The notes: generated by a model from the sequence alone, not told the origin. Positions 9,618 through 17,931 are shown, counted from the stretch's first letter. The stretch is DNA of 64,000 nt from Pseudomonas panipatensis (GCF_900099785.1 NZ_FNDS01000007.1:62001-126000), one strand, 5' to 3'. Translations and numbers: made by a program.

Positions 9618-10547
9618 ATGCATACCGTCGTCTCCGTCGTCCTGCCCATCTTCGCGCTGATCCTGGTCGGCTGGCTGTGCCGCAAGAGCAACCGCCTCGG
9701 GCCCAATGCCGCCTCCGAGATCAATCGCTTGGTGGTCTGGCTGTGCCTGCCGGCGCTGCTGTTCAAGGTCACCGCCACCTCGAGCTGGGCGCAGATCTGG
9801 CAGCCTGGCTTCCTCGTCGCCTTCACCGGCGGCTGCCTGCTGGTGTTCTTCGCCACCCTCGGCTGGCGCCTGTGGCAAGGCCGCGCGCTGCCGGCGGCGA
9901 GCATCGATGGGCTGAGCGCTTCCTACGCGAATACCGGCTACATGGGCATCCCGCTGTGCCTGCTGGTGTTCGGCCAGGACGGCCTGGAGCCGGCGCTGAT
10001 CGCCTCGCTGCTGGTGGTCTGCGTGCTCTTCGCGATTGCCGTGGTGTGCATCGAGGTCGGTCTGCAGAGCGAAAGGCACATCGGTCGCGCGGTCGCGGTG
10101 GTGCTCAAGGCGCTGCTGAAGAACCCGCTGGTGGTCTCGCCGCTCGTCGGTGGGCTCTGGGCCGCCGGCGGTGTCGCCTTGCCAGCGCCGCTGCTGCACT
10201 TCCTCGACCTGCTGGCGGCGGCCACCACGCCTTGCGCGCTGGTCTCGCTCGGCCTGTTCCTGGCGCAGAAGCAGGAAGGCCCGCGTGTCGGCGCCTGGCC
10301 GCTGGTGGCGATCAAACTGGTCGGCCAGCCGCTGCTCACCGGCGTGCTCGCCTATAAGGTGTTCGCGCTGCCGCCGTTGTGGGCCGATTCGGCGCTGCTG
10401 CTCAGCGCCCTGCCCACCGGCACCGGACCTTACATGCTCGCCGAGTACTACCAGCGCGAGGCGCCGGTGGTGTCGCGCAGCATCCTGCTATCGACCCTGC
10501 TGTCGCTGCTCAGCCTGTCGCTGTGCCTGCTGTGGATAGCGCGCTGA
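9618..10547 (+). CDS. AEC (auxin efflux carrier) family transporter
   Basis: This 309-aa inner-membrane protein has about ten hydrophobic segments in the two five-helix repeats of the AEC/bile-acid-symporter fold. Family features include N-terminal VLPIFALILVGW, NRLVVWLCLPALLF, the ASYANTGYMGIPLC motif, and C-terminal SALPTGTGPYMLAEYY. Bacterial AEC proteins carry small carboxylates and other anions, and the substrate here is unknown. ATG 9618 follows the deaminase by 82 bp on the same strand; a functional link is only positional. Confidence 0.82.
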   Translation: MHTVVSVVLPIFALILVGWLCRKSNRLGPNAASEINRLVVWLCLPALLFKVTATSSWAQIWQPGFLVAFTGGCLLVFFATLGWRLWQGRALPAASIDGLSASYANTGYMGIPLCLLVFGQDGLEPALIASLLVVCVLFAIAVVCIEVGLQSERHIGRAVAVVLKALLKNPLVVSPLVGGLWAAGGVALPAPLLHFLDLLAAATTPCALVSLGLFLAQKQEGPRVGAWPLVAIKLVGQPLLTGVLAYKVFALPPLWADSALLLSALPTGTGPYMLAEYYQREAPVVSRSILLSTLLSLLSLSLCLLWIAR

Positions 10548-10660
10548 GCGGTGGCTTTCGGCGGGGGGGGGAGGCGGCAGGCTTCATCCGTCGTTTGGCC
10601 GCTGGATAACGCCTTGGGCGTCACGCATCGCGCGTGATACGGGAAGGGCGGACAGGGGAA

Positions 10661-10697
10661 TAAAAAAACGGGTCTGCCATCCGCAATGGCAGACCCG
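10661..10697 (-). terminator. Rho-independent terminator of the N-demethylase operon
   Basis: On the minus strand a perfect 12-bp stem (arms 10669-10680 and 10686-10697, CGGGTCTGCCAT type) with a five-base loop is followed by a seven-T run (10662-10668). It lies about 100 bp beyond the permease stop and marks the end of the operon. Confidence 0.9.
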
Positions 10698-10793
10698 CTC
10701 GCAAACGTAGATGGCGCGGCGACGGGCCGGGACCCGGCCACCGCGCCTGACGCGCCCCTCAGGCGTAAGGCCCGAATTGCGTCAGCGTTGCGA

Positions 10794-12323
10794 TCAAGCC
10801 GGTTCGGTCAGCGTGCCCGTGGCACGCCCGGATCGTTGGCGGCCGGAGATCTTCCAGGCGTCGCCGGCCGGTGCGTGGCCCTTGTCGTAGGGCTTGGCCA
10901 GCAGCATGTAGACCAGGCCCGCGCCAATCACCACGGCGGTGGTCAGGATCATCCCGTAGTTCAGGTACCAGGGAGCGTCCGGGGTGCGCGGCCAGACCAT
11001 GTTGACGATGGCGCCGACGCCATAGATCAGCGCGGCGACGTTCACCGGCACGCCCCATTTGCCCAGGGTGAACTGGCCGCTGGGCAGCCAGCCCTTGGCG
11101 CGGGCGATGAGCGCGGCGAGCACGATCAACTGGAAGGACACGTAGATGCCGATGGCGGCGAAGCCGACGATGGTGGCCACGGCGTCGGCCATGAACAGAC
11201 CGAGGCAGACGATGGCCGCCGGCATCACGCCGCTGACGATCAGCGCGAAGGCCGGTACATGGTTGCCGTTCAGGCGGCTGAGCAGCTTGCTGCCGACGAT
11301 CATCTCGTCACGCGCATAGGCGAACAGCAGGCGGCTGGCGGCGGCTTGCAGGCTGAGCACGCAGGACACGAAGGAAACCATGACCACGGCCATCACCAGC
11401 TTGGAGCCGGTCGGGCCGAAGGCGTTGGCGAGGATGGTGGTGACCGGGTCGGTATCCTGGCCGGCCAGGACCTTCTGCATGTCCGGCACCGAGAGGATCA
11501 GCGCCAGGCAGGCGAACATCGCAGCGGCGCCGCCGATGTAGATGGTCATGCGCATGGTCTTGGGGATCATGCGGCCCGGGTTCGGGGTTTCCTCGGCGAC
11601 GTCGCCGCAGGCCTCGAAGCCGTAGTACTGGAACAGGCCCGCCAGCGAAGCGGCGAGGAAGGCCGGCCAGTAGGAGCCGTCGATCTTGATGTCGAAGGTG
11701 TTGAACAGCACGCTGAACGGCTGGTGACGCTCGAAGATCAGCAGGTAGCCGCCCACCAGCAGGGCGCCGACCAGTTCGCAGATGAAGCCGAACATGGCGA
11801 CCCGCGCCAGCAGCTTGGTGCCGCTGAGGTTGAGCACGGTGGACACGCCGATCAGCGCCAGGGCGATGACGATGGTGGCGTTGGAGTGCGAGTCATAGCC
11901 GAGCATGGCGGCCATGTACGGGCCGGCGCCAACGGCGATGCCGGCGATGCTGCTGCACAGCGCCCAGGCGTAGACCCAGCCGACCATCCAGGCCCAGCGC
12001 TTGCCCACCAGGCGCCGCGCCCAGGGATAGACGCCGCCGGAAATCGGGAACTGCGAAACCACCTCGCAGAACACCAGGCAGACCAGCATCTGGCCCAGGC
12101 CGATCAGCAGGTAGGTCCAGAACATCGGCGGACCGCCAGCGGCCAGGCACAGGCCGAACAGGGTGTAGACGCCGACTACCGGCGACAGATAGGTAAAGCC
12201 GAGGGAGAAGTTTTCCCACAGGCTCATGCTGCGCTCGAAGTTCGAGCTGTAGCCAAGCGCGCGCAGCTGCTCGGCGTCTTGATCGGTTGCGCCAGCGGCA
12301 CGCGTGGCAGGAGACCCACTCAT
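10794..12323 (-). CDS. APC family amine/amino-acid permease
   Basis: This 509-aa protein has about 12 transmembrane helices. The APC signature begins after a 35-residue cytoplasmic N-terminus at SLWENFSLGFTYLSPVVGVYTLFG, and ISGGVYPWARRLVGKRWAWMVGW and YGFEACGDVAEETPNP are typical of the amino acid/choline transporter group. It is the last gene of the leftward operon, 102 bp after the N-demethylase alpha subunit, with a GAGAGG ribosome-binding site. Its place suggests it imports the N-methylated substrate (dimethylamine or a larger amine). That is inference from context. Confidence 0.85.
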   Translation of the reverse strand: MSGSPATRAAGATDQDAEQLRALGYSSNFERSMSLWENFSLGFTYLSPVVGVYTLFGLCLAAGGPPMFWTYLLIGLGQMLVCLVFCEVVSQFPISGGVYPWARRLVGKRWAWMVGWVYAWALCSSIAGIAVGAGPYMAAMLGYDSHSNATIVIALALIGVSTVLNLSGTKLLARVAMFGFICELVGALLVGGYLLIFERHQPFSVLFNTFDIKIDGSYWPAFLAASLAGLFQYYGFEACGDVAEETPNPGRMIPKTMRMTIYIGGAAAMFACLALILSVPDMQKVLAGQDTDPVTTILANAFGPTGSKLVMAVVMVSFVSCVLSLQAAASRLLFAYARDEMIVGSKLLSRLNGNHVPAFALIVSGVMPAAIVCLGLFMADAVATIVGFAAIGIYVSFQLIVLAALIARAKGWLPSGQFTLGKWGVPVNVAALIYGVGAIVNMVWPRTPDAPWYLNYGMILTTAVVIGAGLVYMLLAKPYDKGHAPAGDAWKISGRQRSGRATGTLTEPA

Positions 12324-12363
12324 CGTTATTTCCTCTCAGGGGGTATGGGCAGTACTGAATCGG

Positions 12364-12388
12364 CCGGCGGACCTCACGCATCCGCCGG
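12364..12388. other. Intercistronic hairpin between demethylase alpha and permease genes
   Basis: CCGGCGGA and TCCGCCGG form a perfect 8-bp stem with a nine-base loop in the 102-bp gap. With no T-run it is more likely an mRNA-stability or processing structure than a terminator, and could lower permease expression relative to the enzyme. Confidence 0.45.
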
Positions 12389-12425
12389 CTACCCTTTCGG
12401 GTGTTTTCTTATGGTTCGCGACGGA

Positions 12426-13442
12426 TCACTTGCCGTCGTCGTATTTCGAGAGCCACTCCACCGCCGCGTCGCGGTAGCGGGTGAAGCCCTTGTAGTCCAC
12501 CAGTTCCTGGTTGAGGGTCTTGAGCACGCGGTGCATGCGCTTGGCCCAGGCCGGATTGGTGGCGATTTCTTCCAGGCTCAGCAGGTAGGTGCGGATCGGG
12601 AAGACGATGGCGTTGCTGCGCGGCAGGCGGTGCAGCGGTTGCAGCTCGATGCGCAGGTAGACTTTCTGCCCGGCGTTCTCGGCGGTCACCGTGGTGCGGT
12701 CCGGGGCCCACTCGGGCAGGCTTTCGGCGGACACATCGAGGCGCGGGTTGACCGTCAGCGACCAGTTCAGGCGGCGCACCGGGTGGCCGCAGCGCAGGCG
12801 CAGGAGGAACTTCAGCGCGCGGTCGAGCATGCCGGTTTCCTTGACCAGCGGCACCGGGCCGTGGAACTCGTGCCAGGCCATGCCCAGGTTGAAGCGCAGC
12901 GAGTAGTCGGCGCGCTGGGTGGCGATGCCGGCGCCCCAGTACAGGGTGCCGTCGCGCTCTTCCTGCAGCACCCAGTCGCCCTGGGCCTGACGGGTGATGT
13001 ATTCCATCGGCTCGTAGGGCAGGGTCGACGCGTCGCCGAAGGTGAAGGTGTCGTCGATGTTCAGCAGCTTGTTGGTCCAGTGCCAGCGAGCGCCGTCCTT
13101 CTCCAGGCTGAAGTACTCCGGGTAGTCATGGGCGTAGGACTCCATGATCAGTTCGAGCAGGTCCCACTGCGCTTCCATCATGTGCGGCGCCGAGACGTAG
13201 TGCATGCCCGGGTCTTTTTCCAGGGTGATGGCACGGTCGCGGCATTCGCTGATGTAGTGCTCGTCGATGTCGAACACGGCGCGGAAGGCGCCGTCGCCCA
13301 CCGACACGTGCGGCTCCAGGTTCATCGAGTACATGTACTCGTCGTCCGGGAACGGGAAGGGCGCGCGGGCGATGCACTCCGGGCTGTTGGCGTAGGTGTA
13401 GTCGTCGCGGTAGGTTTCGTCGGGGCGGAATTGGATGGTCAT
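12426..13442 (-). CDS. Heme-dependent oxidative N-demethylase alpha subunit (DUF3445; dimethylamine monooxygenase type)
   Basis: This 338-aa protein is the catalytic subunit of the DUF3445 family. In the characterised Pseudomonas mendocina enzyme the heme sits in a PAS-like fold and O2-dependent demethylation of a secondary amine releases formaldehyde. Family features visible here are the N-terminal YTYANSPECIARAPFPFPDDEY, the central NKLLNIDDTFTFGD, EYITRQAQGDW and GMAWHEFHGPVPLV, and the C-terminal RIELQPLHRLPRSNAIVFPIRTYL. ATG 13442 has GGAG upstream and follows the reductase by 14 bp. Assignment to dimethylamine rests on the family and gene set; the substrate is not visible in sequence. 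Confidence 0.85.
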   Translation of the reverse strand: MTIQFRPDETYRDDYTYANSPECIARAPFPFPDDEYMYSMNLEPHVSVGDGAFRAVFDIDEHYISECRDRAITLEKDPGMHYVSAPHMMEAQWDLLELIMESYAHDYPEYFSLEKDGARWHWTNKLLNIDDTFTFGDASTLPYEPMEYITRQAQGDWVLQEERDGTLYWGAGIATQRADYSLRFNLGMAWHEFHGPVPLVKETGMLDRALKFLLRLRCGHPVRRLNWSLTVNPRLDVSAESLPEWAPDRTTVTAENAGQKVYLRIELQPLHRLPRSNAIVFPIRTYLLSLEEIATNPAWAKRMHRVLKTLNQELVDYKGFTRYRDAAVEWLSKYDDGK

Positions 13443-13456
13443 GGTCGTTCTCCGGC

Positions 13457-14425
13457 TCAGCAGTCGATGACCAGCCGCGAGCACTTGGCACGCGACACGC
13501 AGGGCATGATTTTCTTGTTGGCGGCTTTGTCTTCGTCGGACAGCCAGTCATCGGTGTGGAGGATCTCGCCATCGAGTTCCAGCACCTCGGTTTCGCAGGC
13601 GCCACAGGCGCCGCCACGGCACAGGTAGGGAATCTCGTGACCGGCGGCCTCGGCGGCTTCCAGCAGGCTCTGGTCGGGCGAGACTTCGATGGTCGCGCCG
13701 CTGCGCGCCAGGGTGACGCTGAAGGCCTCGCCGACGCTGCCCTGTTCGAGGAAGCGCTCGTAGTGGATGTGGCTCTCGGTCCAGCCGTGGGCACGGGCGC
13801 TGGACAGGGTGTCCTGGATCATCGACTCCGGTCCGCAGACGTAGACGTCGCTGCCCAGCGGGCGGTCGGCCAGCACGGCGGAGATGTTCAGTTGCTCGCC
13901 GCGGTCGTTGAGGTACAGGTGCACGCGATCGCCGTATTCGCGCTTGAGTTCTTCGCCCAGGCGCGCATGTTCGGCGCCGCGCAGTGCCAGGTGCACCTCG
14001 AAGGGTTTGCCGGTCAGGCGCAGTTCGGCCAGTTGCGAGCACACCGGGGTGATGCCGACGCCGCCGGCGATGAACAGGTGCAGGCGCGCGTGCTTGCTCA
14101 GCGGGAACAGGTTGACCGGACGCAGGATCTCCAGCTCGTCGCCTTCCTTCACCGCATCGTGCATGCGCCGCGAGCCGCCGCGGCCGTCTTCGACGCGGCG
14201 CACGGCGATCTGGTAGCTGCTCGAGTCGTAGGGCGAGCTCATCAGCGAGTAGGCGTTACGGTAGCTGCCGCCCTCGTGGGGGATCAGCACCACCACGTTG
14301 CTGCCACCGGAGAACGGCGGCAGGTGCGCGCCATCGGTGGAGACCAGGGTGAAGCGCTTGATCTCCGGGGTGACTTGTTCGATACGCGCGACGCGTACGC
14401 TCAGGGTTCCGTTGCTCAGGCTCAT
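13457..14425 (-). CDS. PDR/VanB-type flavin-[2Fe-2S] oxidoreductase, N-demethylase reductase subunit
   Basis: This 322-aa electron-transfer subunit has a flavin-binding domain (SSPYDSSSYQIAVRR), an NAD(P)H domain (LFIAGGVGITPVCSQ, YVCGPESMI), and a C-terminal plant-type [2Fe-2S] domain with CRGGACGAC and the distant fourth Cys in IMPCVSRA (CX4CX2CX~29C). It would pass electrons from NAD(P)H to the heme subunit encoded next. ATG 14425 overlaps the upstream stop by 4 bp (ATGA), so translation is coupled. Related proteins serve aromatic demethylases (VanB), but the DUF3445 neighbour ties this one to amine demethylation. Confidence 0.88.
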   Translation of the reverse strand: MSLSNGTLSVRVARIEQVTPEIKRFTLVSTDGAHLPPFSGGSNVVVLIPHEGGSYRNAYSLMSSPYDSSSYQIAVRRVEDGRGGSRRMHDAVKEGDELEILRPVNLFPLSKHARLHLFIAGGVGITPVCSQLAELRLTGKPFEVHLALRGAEHARLGEELKREYGDRVHLYLNDRGEQLNISAVLADRPLGSDVYVCGPESMIQDTLSSARAHGWTESHIHYERFLEQGSVGEAFSVTLARSGATIEVSPDQSLLEAAEAAGHEIPYLCRGGACGACETEVLELDGEILHTDDWLSDEDKAANKKIMPCVSRAKCSRLVIDC

Positions 14426-15021
14426 GTGTCGAGCTCCTCGGCTTCCGGCAGCTCGCCGGGGACTTCGGCATCGGCCTTGACTGCCTGGAAGGCGGCCAGG
14501 CGGCGGGAGTAGTGATCGCGCACGACCAGCATGCGCTGGCAGTGCGGGCACTCGAAGACGCGCTGGGTGACGTTCTCGGTGTAGCTGTCGCAGTGCACGC
14601 ACCAGACGCGGCGGACGAAGGAGCCGCAGTGCTCGCGCAGCACTTCGTCCTTGTTCAGGTTGCAGGCATCGGCGGCCTGCATGGCGGTGCCGATGAAGCT
14701 CTCCGAGCCGGCCAGGTAGAGCCGGGTGCCCATGCGCGACGCTTGCAGCAGGCGGTGCAGGTCTTCGACCAGGGCCTGGTTGCTCGGATAGGTCTTCAGC
14801 TCGATGCCGGACAGGTCGCGCAGGGCGCCCAGGTGGTTCTGTCCGGAGAAGCTTTCGCTGGAATAGAGCACGGTGACGGGCACGTCGCGCGGCAGCTCGT
14901 CGAGCAGGCGGAGCATGGCGCTACCGCCGCTGCCCTGGCCGGCCACGATGTGGTGCTTGCCGCCTTCGAGCGGGCGCAAATGGTCATAGACCGGCCTGCT
15001 CTTGATACCTGTAATGAGCAT
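14422..15021 (-). CDS. Dimethylamine monooxygenase DmmA-family subunit
   Basis: This 199-aa protein is the first gene of the operon. Its N-terminal two thirds carry a Gly-rich loop (VAGQGSGGSAMLRLL) and YLAGSESFIGTAMQAAD, which echo the NAD-binding half of ferredoxin reductases. The C-terminal part has two CxxC knuckles (WCVHCDSY and ECPHCQRM), a zinc-ribbon or rubredoxin-like metal site. The combination with the adjacent reductase and DUF3445 subunits matches the DmmA-type component of dimethylamine monooxygenase. GGAGGT precedes ATG 15021 by 9 bp, and a sigma-54 promoter lies about 100 bp upstream. The precise role of this subunit is not known to me. Confidence 0.78.
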   Translation of the reverse strand: MLITGIKSRPVYDHLRPLEGGKHHIVAGQGSGGSAMLRLLDELPRDVPVTVLYSSESFSGQNHLGALRDLSGIELKTYPSNQALVEDLHRLLQASRMGTRLYLAGSESFIGTAMQAADACNLNKDEVLREHCGSFVRRVWCVHCDSYTENVTQRVFECPHCQRMLVVRDHYSRRLAAFQAVKADAEVPGELPEAEELDT

Positions 15022-15117
15022 TGTTCTTGTACCTCCAGGGCTGCCAGCAGCTCCCGCTGGGGGGATGGCTGGCGCGATTCGAAAACCCGCTCACGGGGAC
15101 GGGCTGGAGATACCTTC

Positions 15118-15133
15118 AGCACAGGCTGTGCCA
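15118..15133 (-). promoter_or_regulatory. Sigma-54 (-24/-12) promoter of the N-demethylase operon
   Basis: On the minus strand TGGCACAGCCTGTGCT matches the consensus TGGCACG-N4-TTGCW, with GG and GC separated by exactly 10 bp. Transcription would start near 15106, 85 nt before the first ATG. A sigma-54 activator gene ends 155 bp upstream on the same strand. Confidence 0.85.
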
Positions 15134-15240
15134 ATATTTTAAGTAATTGAAATGTAAGGATTTTGTCTGTCTGATAGGGGCGGAGTGTAAGCAGAAATGA
15201 CTACGTCGGTAGGCAAAAGCGCAGCATTCGCCGAGGGCGC

Positions 15241-15262
15241 GCTGGCATCTCCCTATGCCGGC
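15241..15262. promoter_or_regulatory. Candidate enhancer site for the N-demethylase sigma-54 activator
   Basis: GCTGGCAT-N6-ATGCCGGC is a 22-bp inverted repeat with one mismatch. It lies about 109 bp upstream of the -24 GG, in the usual range for enhancer sites, just beyond the activator's stop codon. Confidence 0.45.
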
Positions 15263-15288
15263 CGTGGCGCGCGCTGGCGGATGACCGC

Positions 15289-16722
15289 TCAGTCGCGCTG
15301 CAACTTGCGGATCAGCGTGCCGACATCGATGCCAAGGTGCTGGGCCGCCTTGCGCTTGCTGCCGCACAGGCGCACGGCACGCAGGATCAGTTGGCGCTCA
15401 TAGCGCTGGACCTGGGCCTTGAGCGGCTCGTCGTCGCTGCCGGCGGGCAGGGTGGCGGCGCTGTCGTCGTCCCTCTCCAGCGCGGTACCGGTGCCGAGCA
15501 ATTCCGGTGGCAGGTGCTGCTCTTCGGCCACGTCGTCGGCGAGTACCGCCAGGCGCTCGAAGATGTTCACCAGCTCGCGGATGTTGCCGGGGAAGTCGTA
15601 GCCCAGCAGGCGCTGGCGGCAGGCGGTGGACAGCCGCAGCGGCGGTTGGCGGTCGCGGTTGATGCGCGCCAGGAGGATGTCCATCAGCACCGGCAGGTCG
15701 TCGCGGTGGGCGCGCAGCGGCGGAATGTCCACCGGCAGCACCGCCAGACGGTAGTAGAGGTCGGCGCGGAACAGCCCGGCGGCGACCAGCGCCTTCAGGT
15801 CTTTGTTGGTGGCAGCGATCACCTGCACCTGGACCTTCTTCGACAGCGGCGAACCGACCGGCTGGATGGTGCCGTCGTCGAGGAACTTGAGCATCTTGGC
15901 CTGCACCTGCAGGGGAATCTCACCGATCTCGTCGAGGAACAGGGTGCCGCCAGCGGCGCTTTCGATGTAGCCGCGCTTGCCTTGCTGCAGCGCGCCGGTG
16001 AAGGCGCCGCGTTCGTAGCCGAACATCTCCGACTCGAAGAGGGTTTCCGGGATGCTCGCGCAGTTCACGTCGATGAAGGGCCGGTCGCCCCAGCCGGCGG
16101 CACGGTGGATATGCCGGGCGATGGCGGTCTTGCCGACGCCGGGTTCGCCGAGCAGCAGCAGGCGTGCGCGGCGGCGGAAGGCGCGCACGCCCATGTCGGC
16201 GATGGAGGACAGCAGCGGCGACATGTGCAGCGAGTTGTCCTGCGGGTCACCGAGGCTCGGCGAGCTGTCGGCGAGCGGCGCCTGGGGCGCGCGCGCGACG
16301 TTCTCGCGCGGTTCGTACTCGCGCTGGATCAGCAGGCTGTAGGGCTTCTCGTAGGCGCCGGTGGGCACACTCTGCACCACGCTGAGGAAGACCCGGCCGT
16401 CGCGCGAGCGGGTCAGCGCGCTCTTGCCGCCGCGGCGCACGCTCTGCAGGTAGTCGTCGAACTGCAGCGCCGAGCGCTGGAAGAAGTCGCTATCCGACAG
16501 CCCCAGCACGTCCTGGCGCGACACCCGGTTGATGCGCTCGGCGGCGAGGTTGAGGAAGCGCACCCGCGAGTCGCCGTCGCAGACGATCAGCGCCTCGCTG
16601 AAGCTGTCCAGCAAGGCATGCAGGGCCGGGGTTTCCAGCAGCGCGGCAAGCATCTCGGCGGTGATGCTCACCGACGAGCGCATGCCCATGCGCATGGGCG
16701 CGAAGAACCCCTCGCCGTTCAT
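15289..16722 (-). CDS. PAS domain sigma-54-dependent transcriptional activator (Fis-type)
   Basis: This 477-aa enhancer-binding protein has an N-terminal PAS domain (about residues 35-145, LIVCDGDSRVRFLNLAAERI) and a central AAA+ ATPase with Walker A GEPGVGKTAIA, the sigma-54-contacting GAFTGA loop, Walker B TLFLDEIGE and RLAVLPVDIPPLRAH. The C-terminal Fis HTH is GSKRKAAQHLGIDVGTLIRKL. ATG 16722 overlaps the stop of the PAS-only gene by 4 bp, implying coupled translation and likely interaction. It lies directly upstream of the N-demethylase sigma-54 promoter on the same strand and is its most likely activator. The ligand is unknown. Confidence 0.9.
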   Translation of the reverse strand: MNGEGFFAPMRMGMRSSVSITAEMLAALLETPALHALLDSFSEALIVCDGDSRVRFLNLAAERINRVSRQDVLGLSDSDFFQRSALQFDDYLQSVRRGGKSALTRSRDGRVFLSVVQSVPTGAYEKPYSLLIQREYEPRENVARAPQAPLADSSPSLGDPQDNSLHMSPLLSSIADMGVRAFRRRARLLLLGEPGVGKTAIARHIHRAAGWGDRPFIDVNCASIPETLFESEMFGYERGAFTGALQQGKRGYIESAAGGTLFLDEIGEIPLQVQAKMLKFLDDGTIQPVGSPLSKKVQVQVIAATNKDLKALVAAGLFRADLYYRLAVLPVDIPPLRAHRDDLPVLMDILLARINRDRQPPLRLSTACRQRLLGYDFPGNIRELVNIFERLAVLADDVAEEQHLPPELLGTGTALERDDDSAATLPAGSDDEPLKAQVQRYERQLILRAVRLCGSKRKAAQHLGIDVGTLIRKLQRD

Positions 16723-17849
16723 GGATGCAGCTCCGCCAGCGGCCGTTCGGCGCCGACCGGACGCAGCACCACCACGCGCCAGGCCACGCCCTCGCGGATG
16801 AGGATGCGCGAGCAATGGCTGTCGAAGCCGCGAAAGCCGCCGTACTGGTCGGACAGCTCCAGGCGCTGCCAGGTGCGCTCGGGCAGCGGCAGGCGGTCGA
16901 GGGTGGCGGCCACGCTGGCGGCGCGGGTGATGCCGAAGATCTGCTCGAAGGCGGCGTTGCGCCACTGCGGCTGGACCTGTTCGTCGATCACCAGCACGGC
17001 GTCGGGCACCGCGTCGAAGACCCGGCGCAGGGCCTCGATGCGCTGCTCGGCGTCGTGCTGCATGCGCAGCTCCTGGCTGACGTCGCGCAGGCTGCCCCAC
17101 ATGCGCAGCATGCGGCCGTTGTGGATGCTGGCGCGCACGTCGTTCTCCACGTAGGCCGGCGAGCCGTCGTGGCGGCGGTCCACCGAGAGCGCGCCATCGA
17201 CGTGGAACTCGGCCTCGATCAGGCGCCGCACGAACTCCTCGTTGGCCGGGCTGCGCGGCCAGTACAGGCGCACCGGCTGCTGGCCGAAATCGACGTCCGC
17301 CGGCATCTCGTAGATGGCCGCCATGGCGCGGTTGCACATGCGCCAGTAAGAGCGGTTCTCGAACACCTGGCGGACGATCTCGTCGGGCGTCTGGCGGATG
17401 TCCACCGGCTCGACGAACTCGATGCACCAGTAGGCCACCTTGGCGCTGTAGAGCATCTGGCTCATCACTTCGTTGGCGCTCTGCAGCTCGCCGAGGCGCC
17501 GGGCGATGCCGCCCAGCGGCATCTTCGCCAGGTGCAGGCGCGGCGTCTGCCCGTCGCGCCATTGCAGCAGGCCGCTGGCGAGCACCGGCAGCAGGCCGCC
17601 GTTGTGGCGGATCAGGGTCAGCTCCAGGTCCTGCACGCGTTCGTCGGCCGGCGGATTGGCGAACAACTGATGCAGGGCGCGCACCGAGTCGGCGGTGTAC
17701 ACCTGTTCGATGCCCTGGCCGGAGAGGGCGCCGGGCGCGTAGCCGAGTTGGTCGCTCTGCTCGGCGGAAACCTCCAGGAAGCGTCCATCCGGGGCGATGC
17801 TGTCGGTCAGCAGCAAGCCTCTGTCGAGCAGCAGGCGTAGCGGTTCCAT
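16719..17849 (-). CDS. PAS-only sensor protein coupled to a sigma-54 activator
   Basis: This 376-aa cytoplasmic protein has at least two, probably three, PAS modules and no membrane segment. The first covers about 10-110 (LTDSIAPDGRFLEVSAEQSDQLGYAPGAL), a middle one about 135-250 (YWCIEFVEPVDIRQTP ... SPAYVENDVRASI), and the last about 255-370 (VFDAVPDAVLVIDEQVQPQWRNAAFEQIFG). I see no kinase, GGDEF, ATPase or DNA-binding output domain. Its stop overlaps the start of the sigma-54 activator, so it probably senses a signal and acts through that protein. What it senses cannot be read from the sequence. A possible sigma-54 promoter lies 67 bp upstream. Confidence 0.75.
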   Translation of the reverse strand: MEPLRLLLDRGLLLTDSIAPDGRFLEVSAEQSDQLGYAPGALSGQGIEQVYTADSVRALHQLFANPPADERVQDLELTLIRHNGGLLPVLASGLLQWRDGQTPRLHLAKMPLGGIARRLGELQSANEVMSQMLYSAKVAYWCIEFVEPVDIRQTPDEIVRQVFENRSYWRMCNRAMAAIYEMPADVDFGQQPVRLYWPRSPANEEFVRRLIEAEFHVDGALSVDRRHDGSPAYVENDVRASIHNGRMLRMWGSLRDVSQELRMQHDAEQRIEALRRVFDAVPDAVLVIDEQVQPQWRNAAFEQIFGITRAASVAATLDRLPLPERTWQRLELSDQYGGFRGFDSHCSRILIREGVAWRVVVLRPVGAERPLAELHP

Positions 17850-17915
17850 CTATCTTTCTCCATACGCAGTAACGGTCGGCCGGCGCGACGCGCGCATGGG
17901 CCATCGGGTGCTCCA

Positions 17916-17931
17916 CGCAGGTTGCATGCCA
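17916..17931 (-). promoter_or_regulatory. Possible sigma-54 promoter of the PAS/activator operon
   Basis: On the minus strand TGGCATGCAACCTGCG has TGGCA at -24 and GC exactly 10 bp after the GG; the -12 part is imperfect (CTGC for TTGC). Transcription would start near 17904, 55 nt before ATG 17849, and would imply autoregulation. In the rest of the 316-bp gap (17850-18165) I see only the SulP ribosome-binding site (GGGAGG). Confidence 0.5.

Noticed and set aside
12364-12388. The hairpin before the permease as an operon-ending terminator.
   Set aside because: It has no T-run, and the permease lacks its own evident promoter while a strong terminator lies after it.
10686-13628. A 980-codon open frame on the plus strand opposite the permease and N-demethylase genes.
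   Set aside because: It is rich in Gly, Ala, Arg, Gln and His with no recognisable domain and is a mirror of real minus-strand genes in high-GC DNA.
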